From NCBI GenBank assembly GCA_013361525.1, contig JABFXY010000071.1, forward strand, positions 1-58,331: 58,331 nt of DNA, in the 5' to 3' direction. This DNA is from Polyangiaceae bacterium. Its GTDB lineage: Bacteria; Myxococcota_A; Polyangia; Polyangiales; Polyangiaceae. Position numbers and translations under genes: made by a program. The number at the start of each line of letters is the position of its first letter. The stretch's first letter is position 1. Below, one piece after another: positions 8,137-15,634 of this stretch. A model generated the notes under the pieces. That model did no database searches. It was given only the letters and a program-made list of their open reading frames with translations, and was not told the DNA's origin.

Positions 8137-9633
8137 ATGGCGGGTGCGGGACCAGGCTCGGCGCGCCCACCCGCAACGCGTGTGTGGAGGTCGCGACTCG
8201 GACGGCGCCTCTTGTCGGCGTTCGGGGCGCTGCTCGTCCTGTTCGTGCTGGCGCTCGGGGTATGCCTGCACGGATTTTGGAGCATCAGCCGCGCCGAGCG
8301 AGCCGTCGAGGACTTCGAGCGAGCGCGCCACGCCGCCGATCGCTCCTCGATCCTGATGCGCGAGCAATACATTCATCAAGCGCACACGTTGATCGCCTTC
8401 GACGGCTCCCACCTCGGCCATTATCGAGAAGTAGCCGAGCTGGCGGCGCAATCGATTGCCGATTTGCGCGGCAAGCTCGCGACGAACGACGACGCTCCAC
8501 TCGTCGACGATCTCGAGCGCTACGTACGGGAGAGCGATAGGACCTTCGTCGAGAGGACGGTGCCGGCCGTTCTTCGCGGAGATCGCGCGGAAGCCGTGCA
8601 TCTGCACGAAGACATGGAGGCGAGCGTGACCTCCTTCTCGAAAACAGTCCGCCAGCTGCATGACCGCAATGACGCGCGCGCAGCGGGCGCGCGTGCGGAC
8701 GCCGAGGCGGCTTGGGACCGCGCGCGCACGGCATCGCTCGCTTGCCTCGGGCTCGCGATCGTCATGGCGATCGCGCTCGGCGTGTTCATGACGAGGACGG
8801 TCGTGAGCCGAATTGCGCGGCTTCAGGCCGGGGCAGGTCGAATTGGTCGAGGCGATCTCGGAGCGCGCATCGGGCTCGATGCAACGGACGAGATCGGCGA
8901 TCTGGCGCGAGCCTTCGACGCCATGGCGGCAGCGCTCGAGCGGTCGCAGGGGGAGCTCATGAAGAATCAAAAGCTCGCAGCGATGGGCCAAGTGGCAGCG
9001 GGCTTGGCGCACGAGCTCAACAACCCACTCGGCGTGATCGTCGGCTACGCGAAGCTCCTTCGGATGCGCGACCAAGGTGATCCCGAAGCGCTCTCCGTGA
9101 TCGAGCAAGAGGCGCGCCTCGCGTCGGATATCGTGCAATCACTCCTCGACCTGACGCGCCCTCAATCGCTGCGGGTCGACGACGTCGACCTCGGCGTCGT
9201 GGTACGCGAGTGCGTCTCTCGCATCGGGCAGCGCGAGAAGCTCGCGGGTATCCACTGGGGGGACGCGCGCATCGACGGCGATCCCGTCGTACGAGGCGAC
9301 GAAGCGCGGCTTCGTCAGGTCGTCGTCAATCTGCTGTCCAATGCGGCCGACGCGGCTTTGCCGGACGGTCGCGTCGCACTCGCCGTCGAGGCCGAGGGTG
9401 AGCGGGTTCGCGTCGTCGTCGACGACTCCGGAAAAGGAATCTCGGAGAGCGATCGGGGTAAAGTGATGGAGCCGTTTTTCACGACGAAGGCGGACGGCGT
9501 CGGCCTCGGGCTCGCCATCGTTCGAGCGATCATCGATGCCCACCACGGGTCGGTCGAGCTCGGCGATTCTCCGCTCGGTGGTGCGCGAGTCGTCGTGACG
9601 CTCCCACGATCCGGTGGGGAGGGACCGTCATGA
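8137..9633 (+). CDS. HAMP-domain sensor histidine kinase
   Basis: 498 residues. A first membrane helix (about 28-50, LLSAFGALLVLFVLALGVCL) and a second (about 205-225) bracket a mostly helical periplasmic sensor of roughly 150 residues rich in His and Asp, resembling four-helix-bundle sensors. HAMP follows (about 225-275), then HisKA with AAGLAHELNNPLG (phospho-acceptor H292), and HATPase_c with N-box RQVVVNLLSNAADA, G1 DDSGKGIS, F-box PFFTTK and G2 GVGLGLAI. The NtrB-like HELNNPL box predicts both kinase and phosphatase action. It is coupled by an ATGA overlap to the response regulator and lies in the metal operon, so metal sensing is a reasonable inference. Confidence 0.95.
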   Translation: MAGAGPGSARPPATRVWRSRLGRRLLSAFGALLVLFVLALGVCLHGFWSISRAERAVEDFERARHAADRSSILMREQYIHQAHTLIAFDGSHLGHYREVAELAAQSIADLRGKLATNDDAPLVDDLERYVRESDRTFVERTVPAVLRGDRAEAVHLHEDMEASVTSFSKTVRQLHDRNDARAAGARADAEAAWDRARTASLACLGLAIVMAIALGVFMTRTVVSRIARLQAGAGRIGRGDLGARIGLDATDEIGDLARAFDAMAAALERSQGELMKNQKLAAMGQVAAGLAHELNNPLGVIVGYAKLLRMRDQGDPEALSVIEQEARLASDIVQSLLDLTRPQSLRVDDVDLGVVVRECVSRIGQREKLAGIHWGDARIDGDPVVRGDEARLRQVVVNLLSNAADAALPDGRVALAVEAEGERVRVVVDDSGKGISESDRGKVMEPFFTTKADGVGLGLAIVRAIIDAHHGSVELGDSPLGGARVVVTLPRSGGEGPS

Positions 9634-10271
9634 CACGCGCGCGGATCCTCGTCGTCGACGACAAACCCACGTTCCTCTCGCTGTTCGAAAAGCTCGCCGG
9701 TGATCGAATGGATGTGCGGACCGCGTCGACCGCTGCAAAGGCGCTCGGTGTGCTCGAGCTCGAGACCGTGGACGTCGTCGTCACCGATATCCGCATGCCC
9801 GACATGGACGGCGTCGAGCTCCTTCACGAGCTCAAGCGGCGTGGGCTCGATATCGAGGTCATTCTGGTCACCGCGTACGGCACGATTCCACAGGCTGTCC
9901 GGGCGATGCAGGACGGCGCCTTTTCGTATTTGACGAAGCCCTTCGATCCGGCCGAGGCGCTCGCAATCATCGAAGCGGCCATCTTGCGCCGGCGGATGCG
10001 CGAAGAGCCCGCCGCGGATTCCGTGGAGGAAGATCGCGACGGCCGCGACGACGACGCGCAGGAGGGGTCGCGGCTCGCGGCGCTCAGCTACCGCGAGGTC
10101 GTGGACCTCGCGCGCGACCGAGCGACGCGTGAATACCTCGTGGAGCTCCTTCGCACGGCGCGCGGCAACGTGACACGAGCGGCGCAGCGCGCGCGACTCG
10201 AACGCGAGAGCCTGCACAGGCTCATGCGCCGATACCATCTGCGTGCCGAGGATTTTCGCGACAAGGCGTAA
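9630..10271 (+). CDS. Response regulator with Fis-type HTH, no AAA+ domain
   Basis: 213 residues. The receiver domain (1-120) has the acidic pair VVDD, phospho-acceptor D53 in VVTDIRMPD, T in LVTAYG and K in LTKPFD. After an acidic linker, the C-terminus contains a Fis/NtrC-type helix-turn-helix: LLRTARGNVTRAAQRARLER and ESLHRLMRRYHL. The central sigma-54 AAA+ domain of NtrC proteins is absent, as in RegA/ActR-type regulators, so it probably acts with sigma-70 promoters or as a repressor. The cognate kinase is the overlapping upstream gene. Likely targets are the metal genes in front of it. Confidence 0.93.
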   Translation: MTRARILVVDDKPTFLSLFEKLAGDRMDVRTASTAAKALGVLELETVDVVVTDIRMPDMDGVELLHELKRRGLDIEVILVTAYGTIPQAVRAMQDGAFSYLTKPFDPAEALAIIEAAILRRRMREEPAADSVEEDRDGRDDDAQEGSRLAALSYREVVDLARDRATREYLVELLRTARGNVTRAAQRARLERESLHRLMRRYHLRAEDFRDKA

Positions 10272-10344
10272 GGTGTTCCGCGATCCGGGATCGTGGTCGC
10301 CGCCGTCTCGCGCGTCTGCGCTGCACTGTGCTACGAGAAGCGGC

Positions 10345-11397
10345 ATGAGCACACGCCTTCTCGACCTGGTTCAGGGCGGCGGTTGAGCCCGTAAGCTCCC
10401 CGCTGAGAGCCTGGTCCAGGCTCTGAAACACCTCCCGCAAAGTCCGCTGCATCCTTGGGTGGACGATTCTCCGGGCCCGCTCGACGACGCGGCGCTCGTA
10501 CGGCCCGATCCGGCCTCGGCCAATGGGCTCGTCATGACGATCGACGTCGTGACGCCGATGGTCGACGACCCGGAGGCGTTCGGCGCCATTGCGGCGGCGA
10601 ACGCGCTCTCCGACGTGTACGCAATGGGCGGCGAGCCGAAGGTGGCACTCTCGTTCATCGGGTTCCCGTCGGACGTGCTGCCGCTCGAGGTGCTGGGCGC
10701 CATCGTCCGCGGGATGGGCGTGCAATGCGAACGCGCCGGTTGCGCAATCGTTGGTGGTCATACGATCGTCGATCCCGAGCCGAAAGCCGGCCTCGCCGTG
10801 ACGGGCTCGGTCGACCGTGGGCGCGTGTGGTCTCACCGCTCGGGCAGGGCAGGCCAGGTGCTCGTCCTCACGAAGGCCATTGGCACGGGTGTCGTGGTCC
10901 AAGCGCTGAAGAAGAACGAAGCGCCCGCGGATGTGGTCGCCGCCGCCGTTGCGAGCATGCGGGACCTCAACGACCGCGCATGCAGGGCGGGGATCGCCGC
11001 CGGCGTGACGAGCGGGACCGACGTGACGGGGTTCGGCCTCCTCGGCCATCTCAAGAACCTCTGCGAGGCGTCGAACGTGCAGGCGCATTTGCGGGCTTCG
11101 GACGTTCCGATGTTGCCCGGCGTGGTCGACCTTGCGAAACGCGGCTTCCTGCCTGGAGGCACGAAGCGAAACCTTCGTTACGTCGAGCCTGCGATCCGAT
11201 TCGACGCGGAAGTCGACGAGACGACGCGGCTTCTTCTCGCGGATGCGCAGACGTCGGGCGGCCTGTTGTTGTGCACTCCGGCCGAGTCGGTTGCGATGTT
11301 GTGCAAACAGCTCGCGGACGAGGGATGTGTCGCGGCAGTGATCGGGACGCTCGCACCATCGGCCGGCGATGGTGTCGCAATCGCTGTCAGCGGCTGA
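10345..11397 (+). CDS. selD: Selenophosphate synthase SelD, selenocysteine-containing
   Basis: 350 residues if the in-frame TGA at 10384-10386 is read as selenocysteine (residue 14). The N-terminus MSTRLLDLVQGGG-Sec-ARK aligns with the SelD active site GAGCGCK: Sec replaces the catalytic Cys and K17 matches the essential Lys; the second Cys is Arg. Downstream is a complete SelD: GPLDDAALV, MTIDVVTPMVDDPEAFG, AANALSDVYAMGGEP, VGGHTIVDPEPK, GTDVTGFGLLGHL and LADAQTSGGLLL. It makes selenophosphate from selenide and ATP. Conventional gene calling would begin after the TGA, near 10459, and lose the active site. The end overlaps the convergent TPR gene by 11 bp. Confidence 0.93.
10384..10424 (+). 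promoter_or_regulatory. UGA selenocysteine codon plus SECIS-like hairpin
   Basis: The TGA at 10384-10386 is followed by the hairpin AGAGCCTGGTCCAGGCTCT (10406-10424): a perfect 7-bp stem with loop GGTCC beginning 26 nt after the TGA. Bacterial SECIS elements lie just downstream of the UGA, and the E. coli fdhF loop recognised by SelB is also of GGUC type. Position, stem and loop agree with selenocysteine insertion. Confidence 0.78.
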
Positions 11398-12697
11398 GGA
11401 GCGTCTTCGCTTCCGGCGCGCCGGTCGGATCGAATTGGGGGCTACGGGCCAATGCCGCTTGGACGAGCTTCGTTCCGTCCTCGGGCTTGCCCGCAGCGAT
11501 GAGGATGGCGCCTGCGTGGTATTCGAGCGAGGCATCCGGAGTCTTCAATCGGAGCGCGCGCTCACTGAGCCTCTGGGCTTCTTGGTAATCCCCTTTTCGA
11601 TAGAGGGCCCAGGCGAGGGTGTCTTCCGTATAGATGGAGGGGCGCACCGCCATTTCGTCTTTTGCGAGCTTGACCGCTAGATCGATGTCTCGATTCTTGA
11701 CGGCGAGAAACTGGGCGACGGTCCGGGGATCTTCCGATTTGCGGTCCAAGAGGGTTCGATAAGCCTGTTCGGCGCCTTCCGAATCGCCCGCGGCAAGCTT
11801 GGCGTCCGCTAGGCGCCAGGTCGCCTCGAGTCCGGGCGACTTCTTTGCGGCGCGCTCCAGCACGTCGACTGCTCCTTTGGCGTCGCCGCGCGTGAGCAAG
11901 ACCCGCCCGCGGCCGGTGAGCGCGTAATGGTACTCGGGACATTCAGCGAGCGCCTTGTCGTATCCCGCGGCAGCGCCCTCGTAGTCGCCCTGGTGAAAGA
12001 ACAAGTGGGCCGCTTGCACCAGCGCATAACAGCGCGGCTCCGGGTCGCTGGGGTCGTTGCCGGCGTCGATGGCCAACCGAATGCTTTGGCGGGCGCTGTC
12101 CGCCTCCCCGTGGAGGAAGGACAGATAGGACGCTCGCGCGTACGAGGGCAAGCTGGGCTTGAGGTCGACCATCTTGTCGGTGACGGCGACTGCCTCGTCG
12201 TAGCGGCCGAGCTCGAGCAACGCGTCGCTCTTGTTCGTGAGCGACGGCAGGTCTTGCTCGAAGCGCGCGAGCACGTCGTCGGCCGTCGCGAGCGCGTCTT
12301 TGAATTTGTGGTTGTTGAGCTCGACCTGGCCGAGCAGGCCCATCGCGAGCGCATCTCCCGGGGTTCGTTCGAGCACGCGATCCGCGCACGCCTTCGCGTG
12401 GAGGTAATAGCCGGGGTCGGCCGTTTCCCGCGCCTTGCGAATCCATGCGCGGCCGAGCAAGACCCAATCATCGGTCTTGTCGAGCTTGCGAACGGCCTCT
12501 TGGTATCGCTTGATGAGCGTGTCGGCGGTCGAGTTGCCGCCGGGTTCGGCCATCGCCAGGGCGTCGGTCTGATTACCCGAGAAAGCGGGGGGCGCCACGG
12601 CAGCGCTCGCCGACATGGGCGCCGCGCTCGCGGAGGGGGCGGGGTCGCAAGCGGTGAGCGCGAGCAGGGCGGCGATGCCTGCGAGGCGAAGTGTCAT
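11387..12697 (-). CDS. TPR-repeat lipoprotein
   Basis: 436 residues from ATG at 12695-12697, chosen because it gives the signal peptide MTLRLAGIAALLALTACDP with lipobox LTAC; a longer frame would add 47 residues without signal character and run into the divergent gene. After a Ser/Ala linker the protein is a solenoid of tetratricopeptide repeats from about residue 60 to the end, for example GDALAMGLLGQVELNNHKF, SDALLELGRYDEAVAVTDKM, YHYALTGRGRVLLTRGDAKG and TLAWALYRKGDYQEAQRLSE. Such repeats mediate protein assembly at the cell envelope. No catalytic domain is present. It is convergent with selD, with overlapping ends. Confidence 0.85.
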   Translation of the reverse strand: MTLRLAGIAALLALTACDPAPSASAAPMSASAAVAPPAFSGNQTDALAMAEPGGNSTADTLIKRYQEAVRKLDKTDDWVLLGRAWIRKARETADPGYYLHAKACADRVLERTPGDALAMGLLGQVELNNHKFKDALATADDVLARFEQDLPSLTNKSDALLELGRYDEAVAVTDKMVDLKPSLPSYARASYLSFLHGEADSARQSIRLAIDAGNDPSDPEPRCYALVQAAHLFFHQGDYEGAAAGYDKALAECPEYHYALTGRGRVLLTRGDAKGAVDVLERAAKKSPGLEATWRLADAKLAAGDSEGAEQAYRTLLDRKSEDPRTVAQFLAVKNRDIDLAVKLAKDEMAVRPSIYTEDTLAWALYRKGDYQEAQRLSERALRLKTPDASLEYHAGAILIAAGKPEDGTKLVQAALARSPQFDPTGAPEAKTLLSR

Positions 12698-12740
12698 GGC
12701 TGATGCCTCTACGCGCGCGTGCCGCGCGTAGATCCACCCC

Positions 12741-13748
12741 ATGGTAGGTTCTCGGCCCTTGCGCTCATCGATTGTGCTTCTCGCCTCGTTTCCGCTCGCA
12801 ATCGGCTGTTCCGGAGAACCGGCGGGCCAAGGTGCCACGGGCGCGCCGTCGGGTTCGGCTTCGTCCGCGCCGGACGCTTCGGGGGCGCCGTCGTCGAGCG
12901 GCGGACGGGGTGCCGAGCGCGTGCCACCGGGCTCCGACGAGATTCGGCCCGTCTACCCGATTGACAAGCTACCGCCCGAGCCGATCGCGGAGCGCTATTG
13001 CGACGCCGTCCACACCACCTTCGCGGACCGGCGCGCCGCCTGTTGTGGGGAGAAGGCGAACGCCCCCGCCAGGGCCGAATGTGTGCGCACCCTGTCAGCC
13101 GCCGTTCGGTCCAAGGCAATCACCGTCGACGACGCCCAGCTCTCGACGTGCGAGCAGGAGGTAAAGACGCTCCTCGACGGATGTGGTTGGGTCGGCCTGG
13201 CCGCGCCTCCGTTGCCGCCCGCGTGCCACAAGGTCTTTTCGGGGAAGCTCGCAGCCGACGCGGTGTGCCGCTCGTCCCTCGAGTGTGAGGACGGCCTGCG
13301 TTGTTATGGGCTCGGTGCGACCCAACCCGGCAGATGCGCAAAGCCGCGACCGAAGGACGGGATTTGCAGCGTCGGCACCGACACCCTCGCGCCGCTCACG
13401 CGCCAAGACCGGTTCGAAAGCCGTCACCCCGAGTGTGCGGGGTATTGCATGCAGCGCCGTTGCCAGGACCCAATCGCGAAAGGCGCGGCATGCAAAGCAT
13501 CGATCGAGTGTGGCCCGGGCAGCGCGTGTGTCGAAGGCCGTTGCTCCGACGCCCCGCTCCCGCAAGAGGGTGCGTCTTGCGCCGGCGACGAATGTGAGCC
13601 CGGACTGCGGTGCTCTTCAGGTACTTGCAAGAAGCCCGGGCTCGAGGGCGACGCGTGTAAAGCCGACGGCGATTGTTATGGTCGCTGCGAAAACGGTCGA
13701 TGCAAACAGCGTTGCCGGCTCGATTTGAAGGAGTTGCAGACGAAATAG
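12741..13748 (+). CDS. Cysteine-rich lipoprotein
   Basis: 335 residues. MVGSRPLRSSIVLLASFPLA then IGCSG gives a lipoprotein signal peptide. A low-complexity Gly/Ser/Ala linker (25-60) leads to a helical Cys-containing region (YCDAVHTTFADRRAACCGEK) and then a series of short Cys-knots: SSLECEDGLRCYGLG, ASIECGPGSACVEGRC, GDECEPGLRCSSGTCKK and ADGDCYGRCENGRCKQRC. These CxxGxxC modules resemble the Dickkopf/EGF-like stalks common in Polyangia surface lipoproteins. Function is unknown; disulfide-bonded, surface-exposed and possibly adhesive is the best guess. It diverges from the TPR lipoprotein with only 43 bp between starts. Confidence 0.8.
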   Translation: MVGSRPLRSSIVLLASFPLAIGCSGEPAGQGATGAPSGSASSAPDASGAPSSSGGRGAERVPPGSDEIRPVYPIDKLPPEPIAERYCDAVHTTFADRRAACCGEKANAPARAECVRTLSAAVRSKAITVDDAQLSTCEQEVKTLLDGCGWVGLAAPPLPPACHKVFSGKLAADAVCRSSLECEDGLRCYGLGATQPGRCAKPRPKDGICSVGTDTLAPLTRQDRFESRHPECAGYCMQRRCQDPIAKGAACKASIECGPGSACVEGRCSDAPLPQEGASCAGDECEPGLRCSSGTCKKPGLEGDACKADGDCYGRCENGRCKQRCRLDLKELQTK

Positions 13749-13760
13749 CCCACCCGCAGA

Positions 13761-14723
13761 TCAAGGCTCCGGGCAGTTGCCGGAGGTCACGACGTCGCCC
13801 GTCACGGGTACGCCGCCGTTCGCCGGGAAGTCCAGGAAGGAAAGCGGGATCGACGTGCAGCTCGCAGCACCGCAGTCCTCCTCGCGCACGACGTGCACGT
13901 GCCGCCCCGTCGACCAACCGGTGGAGCCACTCAAGCCAATCACGTCCCCCTGCGCGACGATGTCGCCCACTTGGACGAGGACTGTATTGAGGTGTTTGTA
14001 CGCGGTCATCGAGTTGTCGGCGTGGCGCAGAACGACATAATTCGCGTACGGCCCGCACTCCGACCCACCGCCGTTGTAACAAGGGTCGCCCGGACCGGTT
14101 TGATCGTAAATGAACGCGACCGTTCCCTCGGCCATCGCGACGAGCTCGGTATTCAAGCCAACGGCGAAGTCGAAGGCGTATTGGCTCGTTGGGCCGTTGT
14201 GCGACTCGGTGCCGTTGTTGCCCTGGGTGATCGTCGCGCTGACCCCGCAATGAAGAGGGGCGTAATAGCCATCGGGCGGCTCCGGAGGCATTTCAGACGT
14301 GCACACGGCAAAGACCGACGAGATGTATCCAGAGAGCCCGCCAGCGGTCGTGATTGAAAACCAGACGTCGTTGCCCTCGACGCTTTCCCCGTGTACTTGG
14401 TCGAGGACGTCGACGATCGTTCCCTCGGTGAGGCTCCCGATCGGTGGGTTTTGGGTGGATGGATCGGCGCGCACGTTCAACGGCTCGCCGTCGGGGGCTA
14501 TGACGCGCGCGCGAGGGCAATCGTCGTCCGGCGCGCCTCCATCTCCTTCGCCTCCGCTTCCGCCCGCCGCGCCCGCGCCCGTCGACGTGACGGTCGATGT
14601 GGCGTCGCCTCCGGATCCCGCGTCGCCTCCCAACCCGCCACCACCTTCGCCGTCGCTGCTTGCGCCACCGATGCAGCCGCCCGCGAAGAACAAGCCTGCG
14701 AGGATCGTGAGGCGGTGTTCCAT
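13761..14723 (-). CDS. SH3-domain/M23-like peptidase lipoprotein
   Basis: 320 residues from ATG at 14721-14723 (MEHRLTILAGLFFAGGCIGG, lipobox AGGC); a GTG 24 nt upstream is an alternative. A Gly/Ala/Thr linker (20-65) is followed by a bacterial SH3 domain (ARVIAPDGEPLNVRADPSTQ to about 150) and a LytM/M23 domain (about 160-310). Zinc ligands are recognisable as H and D in SHNGPTSQYAFDF and the HVH of STGWSTGRHVHVV, and the core YVVLRHADNSMTAYKHLNTV and VAQGDVIGLSGSTG match M23 strands. It should bind or cleave peptidoglycan in the periplasm. Extra Cys residues suggest disulfides. It is convergent with the Cys-rich lipoprotein gene. Confidence 0.82.
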   Translation of the reverse strand: MEHRLTILAGLFFAGGCIGGASSDGEGGGGLGGDAGSGGDATSTVTSTGAGAAGGSGGEGDGGAPDDDCPRARVIAPDGEPLNVRADPSTQNPPIGSLTEGTIVDVLDQVHGESVEGNDVWFSITTAGGLSGYISSVFAVCTSEMPPEPPDGYYAPLHCGVSATITQGNNGTESHNGPTSQYAFDFAVGLNTELVAMAEGTVAFIYDQTGPGDPCYNGGGSECGPYANYVVLRHADNSMTAYKHLNTVLVQVGDIVAQGDVIGLSGSTGWSTGRHVHVVREEDCGAASCTSIPLSFLDFPANGGVPVTGDVVTSGNCPEP

Positions 14724-14812
14724 GGCCTCGAGCCATACCACGGTCACTCGTTCGGCCGAGGTCGTCGAACGCCGGGATCCACGACGGAAACCGCGCCGTG
14801 TGTAAATTGAAC

Positions 14813-14829
14813 TTGCAAATCATTTTCAA
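14813..14829. promoter_or_regulatory. Fur box
   Basis: TTGCAAATCATTTTCAA, or TTGAAAATGATTTGCAA on the other strand, is a near-perfect 17-bp palindrome of the Fur type (TTGAnAATnATTnTCAA-like) in an AT-rich island. It lies 10 bp upstream of the siderophore-interacting flavoprotein gene. Iron-dependent repression by Fur is expected. Confidence 0.72.
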
Positions 14830-14839
14830 CTAACGCACC

Positions 14840-15562
14840 GTGCTCGACATGTCGCTGCTCCGCGAGGTCGCGTCCGGGGTCATGGGGAAGCTCGGGTTCC
14901 ATGAGCTTCACGTCGAGTCGGCGATCGACATCGCCGAGCGCTTTCGCCACATCACCGTGACGAGCCCGACGCTCCGGTCGTGCGGGACGGGCGACAAGGT
15001 GCAGCTCCTGGTTCCGGGCGGCACGCGTACCTACTCGCCGTTCTCGTTCGATGCAGCACGACGCGCGTTGTCGTTCGTGGTGTACGTGCACGGTACGACT
15101 CCCGGAGCCGCGTGGGGCGCAGGTGCAAAGCCGGGCGATGTCGTTCGCGGCTTCGGCCCGAATAGCTCGTTACCGCTCGCGTCCATGAACGGCCCCATCG
15201 TGCTCGTCGGCGACGAGACCTCGTTCGGCGTCGCGCGCTCGCTCCTCGATCACCGCGGAAAAGATCCGCAGGTCGACCTCATCTTCGAGGTCACGCAGCG
15301 CGCGTCATCGATCGAGGCCCTTCGTGCGCTCGATCTCGCGACCGATGGCCTCGTCGAACGGCGCGAAGGCGACGCTCATCTCCTGCAGGTCGAAGAGCGT
15401 CTGCGCGCAGCGCTCGACGGTCTCGGCGGCGCGCACCTCGTGCTCACGGGACGCGCCGGCACGATTCAGGCACTGCGCGCGGCGCTAAAATCCAAGACAG
15501 TTGCCTATGCCGGACAGAAGAACAAGGCCTATTGGGCGCCCGGCAAGCGGGGACTCGACTGA
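14840..15562 (+). CDS. Siderophore-interacting FAD-binding reductase (SIP family)
   Basis: 240 residues from GTG at 14840; ATG at 14849 is an alternative and no clear ribosome binding site decides between them. The N-terminal flavin domain includes RFRHITVTSPTLRSCGTGDK and the signature GTRTYSPFSFD (R-x-Y-S/T-P/x), and the C-terminal NAD(P)H domain has GPIVLVGDETSFGVARSLLD and VLTGRAGTIQALRAALKSK. The C-terminal KNKAYWAPGKRGLD is typical of SIP proteins (K-x-Y-W-x-x-G). These cytosolic enzymes reduce ferric siderophores to release iron. The Fur box immediately upstream agrees with this role. No siderophore biosynthesis genes are next to it. Confidence 0.88.
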   Translation: MLDMSLLREVASGVMGKLGFHELHVESAIDIAERFRHITVTSPTLRSCGTGDKVQLLVPGGTRTYSPFSFDAARRALSFVVYVHGTTPGAAWGAGAKPGDVVRGFGPNSSLPLASMNGPIVLVGDETSFGVARSLLDHRGKDPQVDLIFEVTQRASSIEALRALDLATDGLVERREGDAHLLQVEERLRAALDGLGGAHLVLTGRAGTIQALRAALKSKTVAYAGQKNKAYWAPGKRGLD

Positions 15563-15569
15563 AAGCGTC

Positions 15570-15597
15570 GGCCTCCACGACCACAATCGAGGAGGCC
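15570..15597. terminator. Hairpin between convergent genes
   Basis: GGCCTCC (15570-15576) and GGAGGCC (15591-15597) form a 7-bp stem between the ends of the SIP gene and the DUF4331 gene. It lacks a T tract, so it is only a possible bidirectional terminator. Confidence 0.35.
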
Positions 15598-15634
15598 AAT
15601 GCCAATCACGACAATCGCCGACGCACCGGACCGC

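Noticed and set aside
10459..11397. SelD starting at the GTG after the TGA
   Set aside because: This would remove the active-site Sec/Cys and Lys; the upstream ATG, motif and hairpin support the longer selenoprotein.
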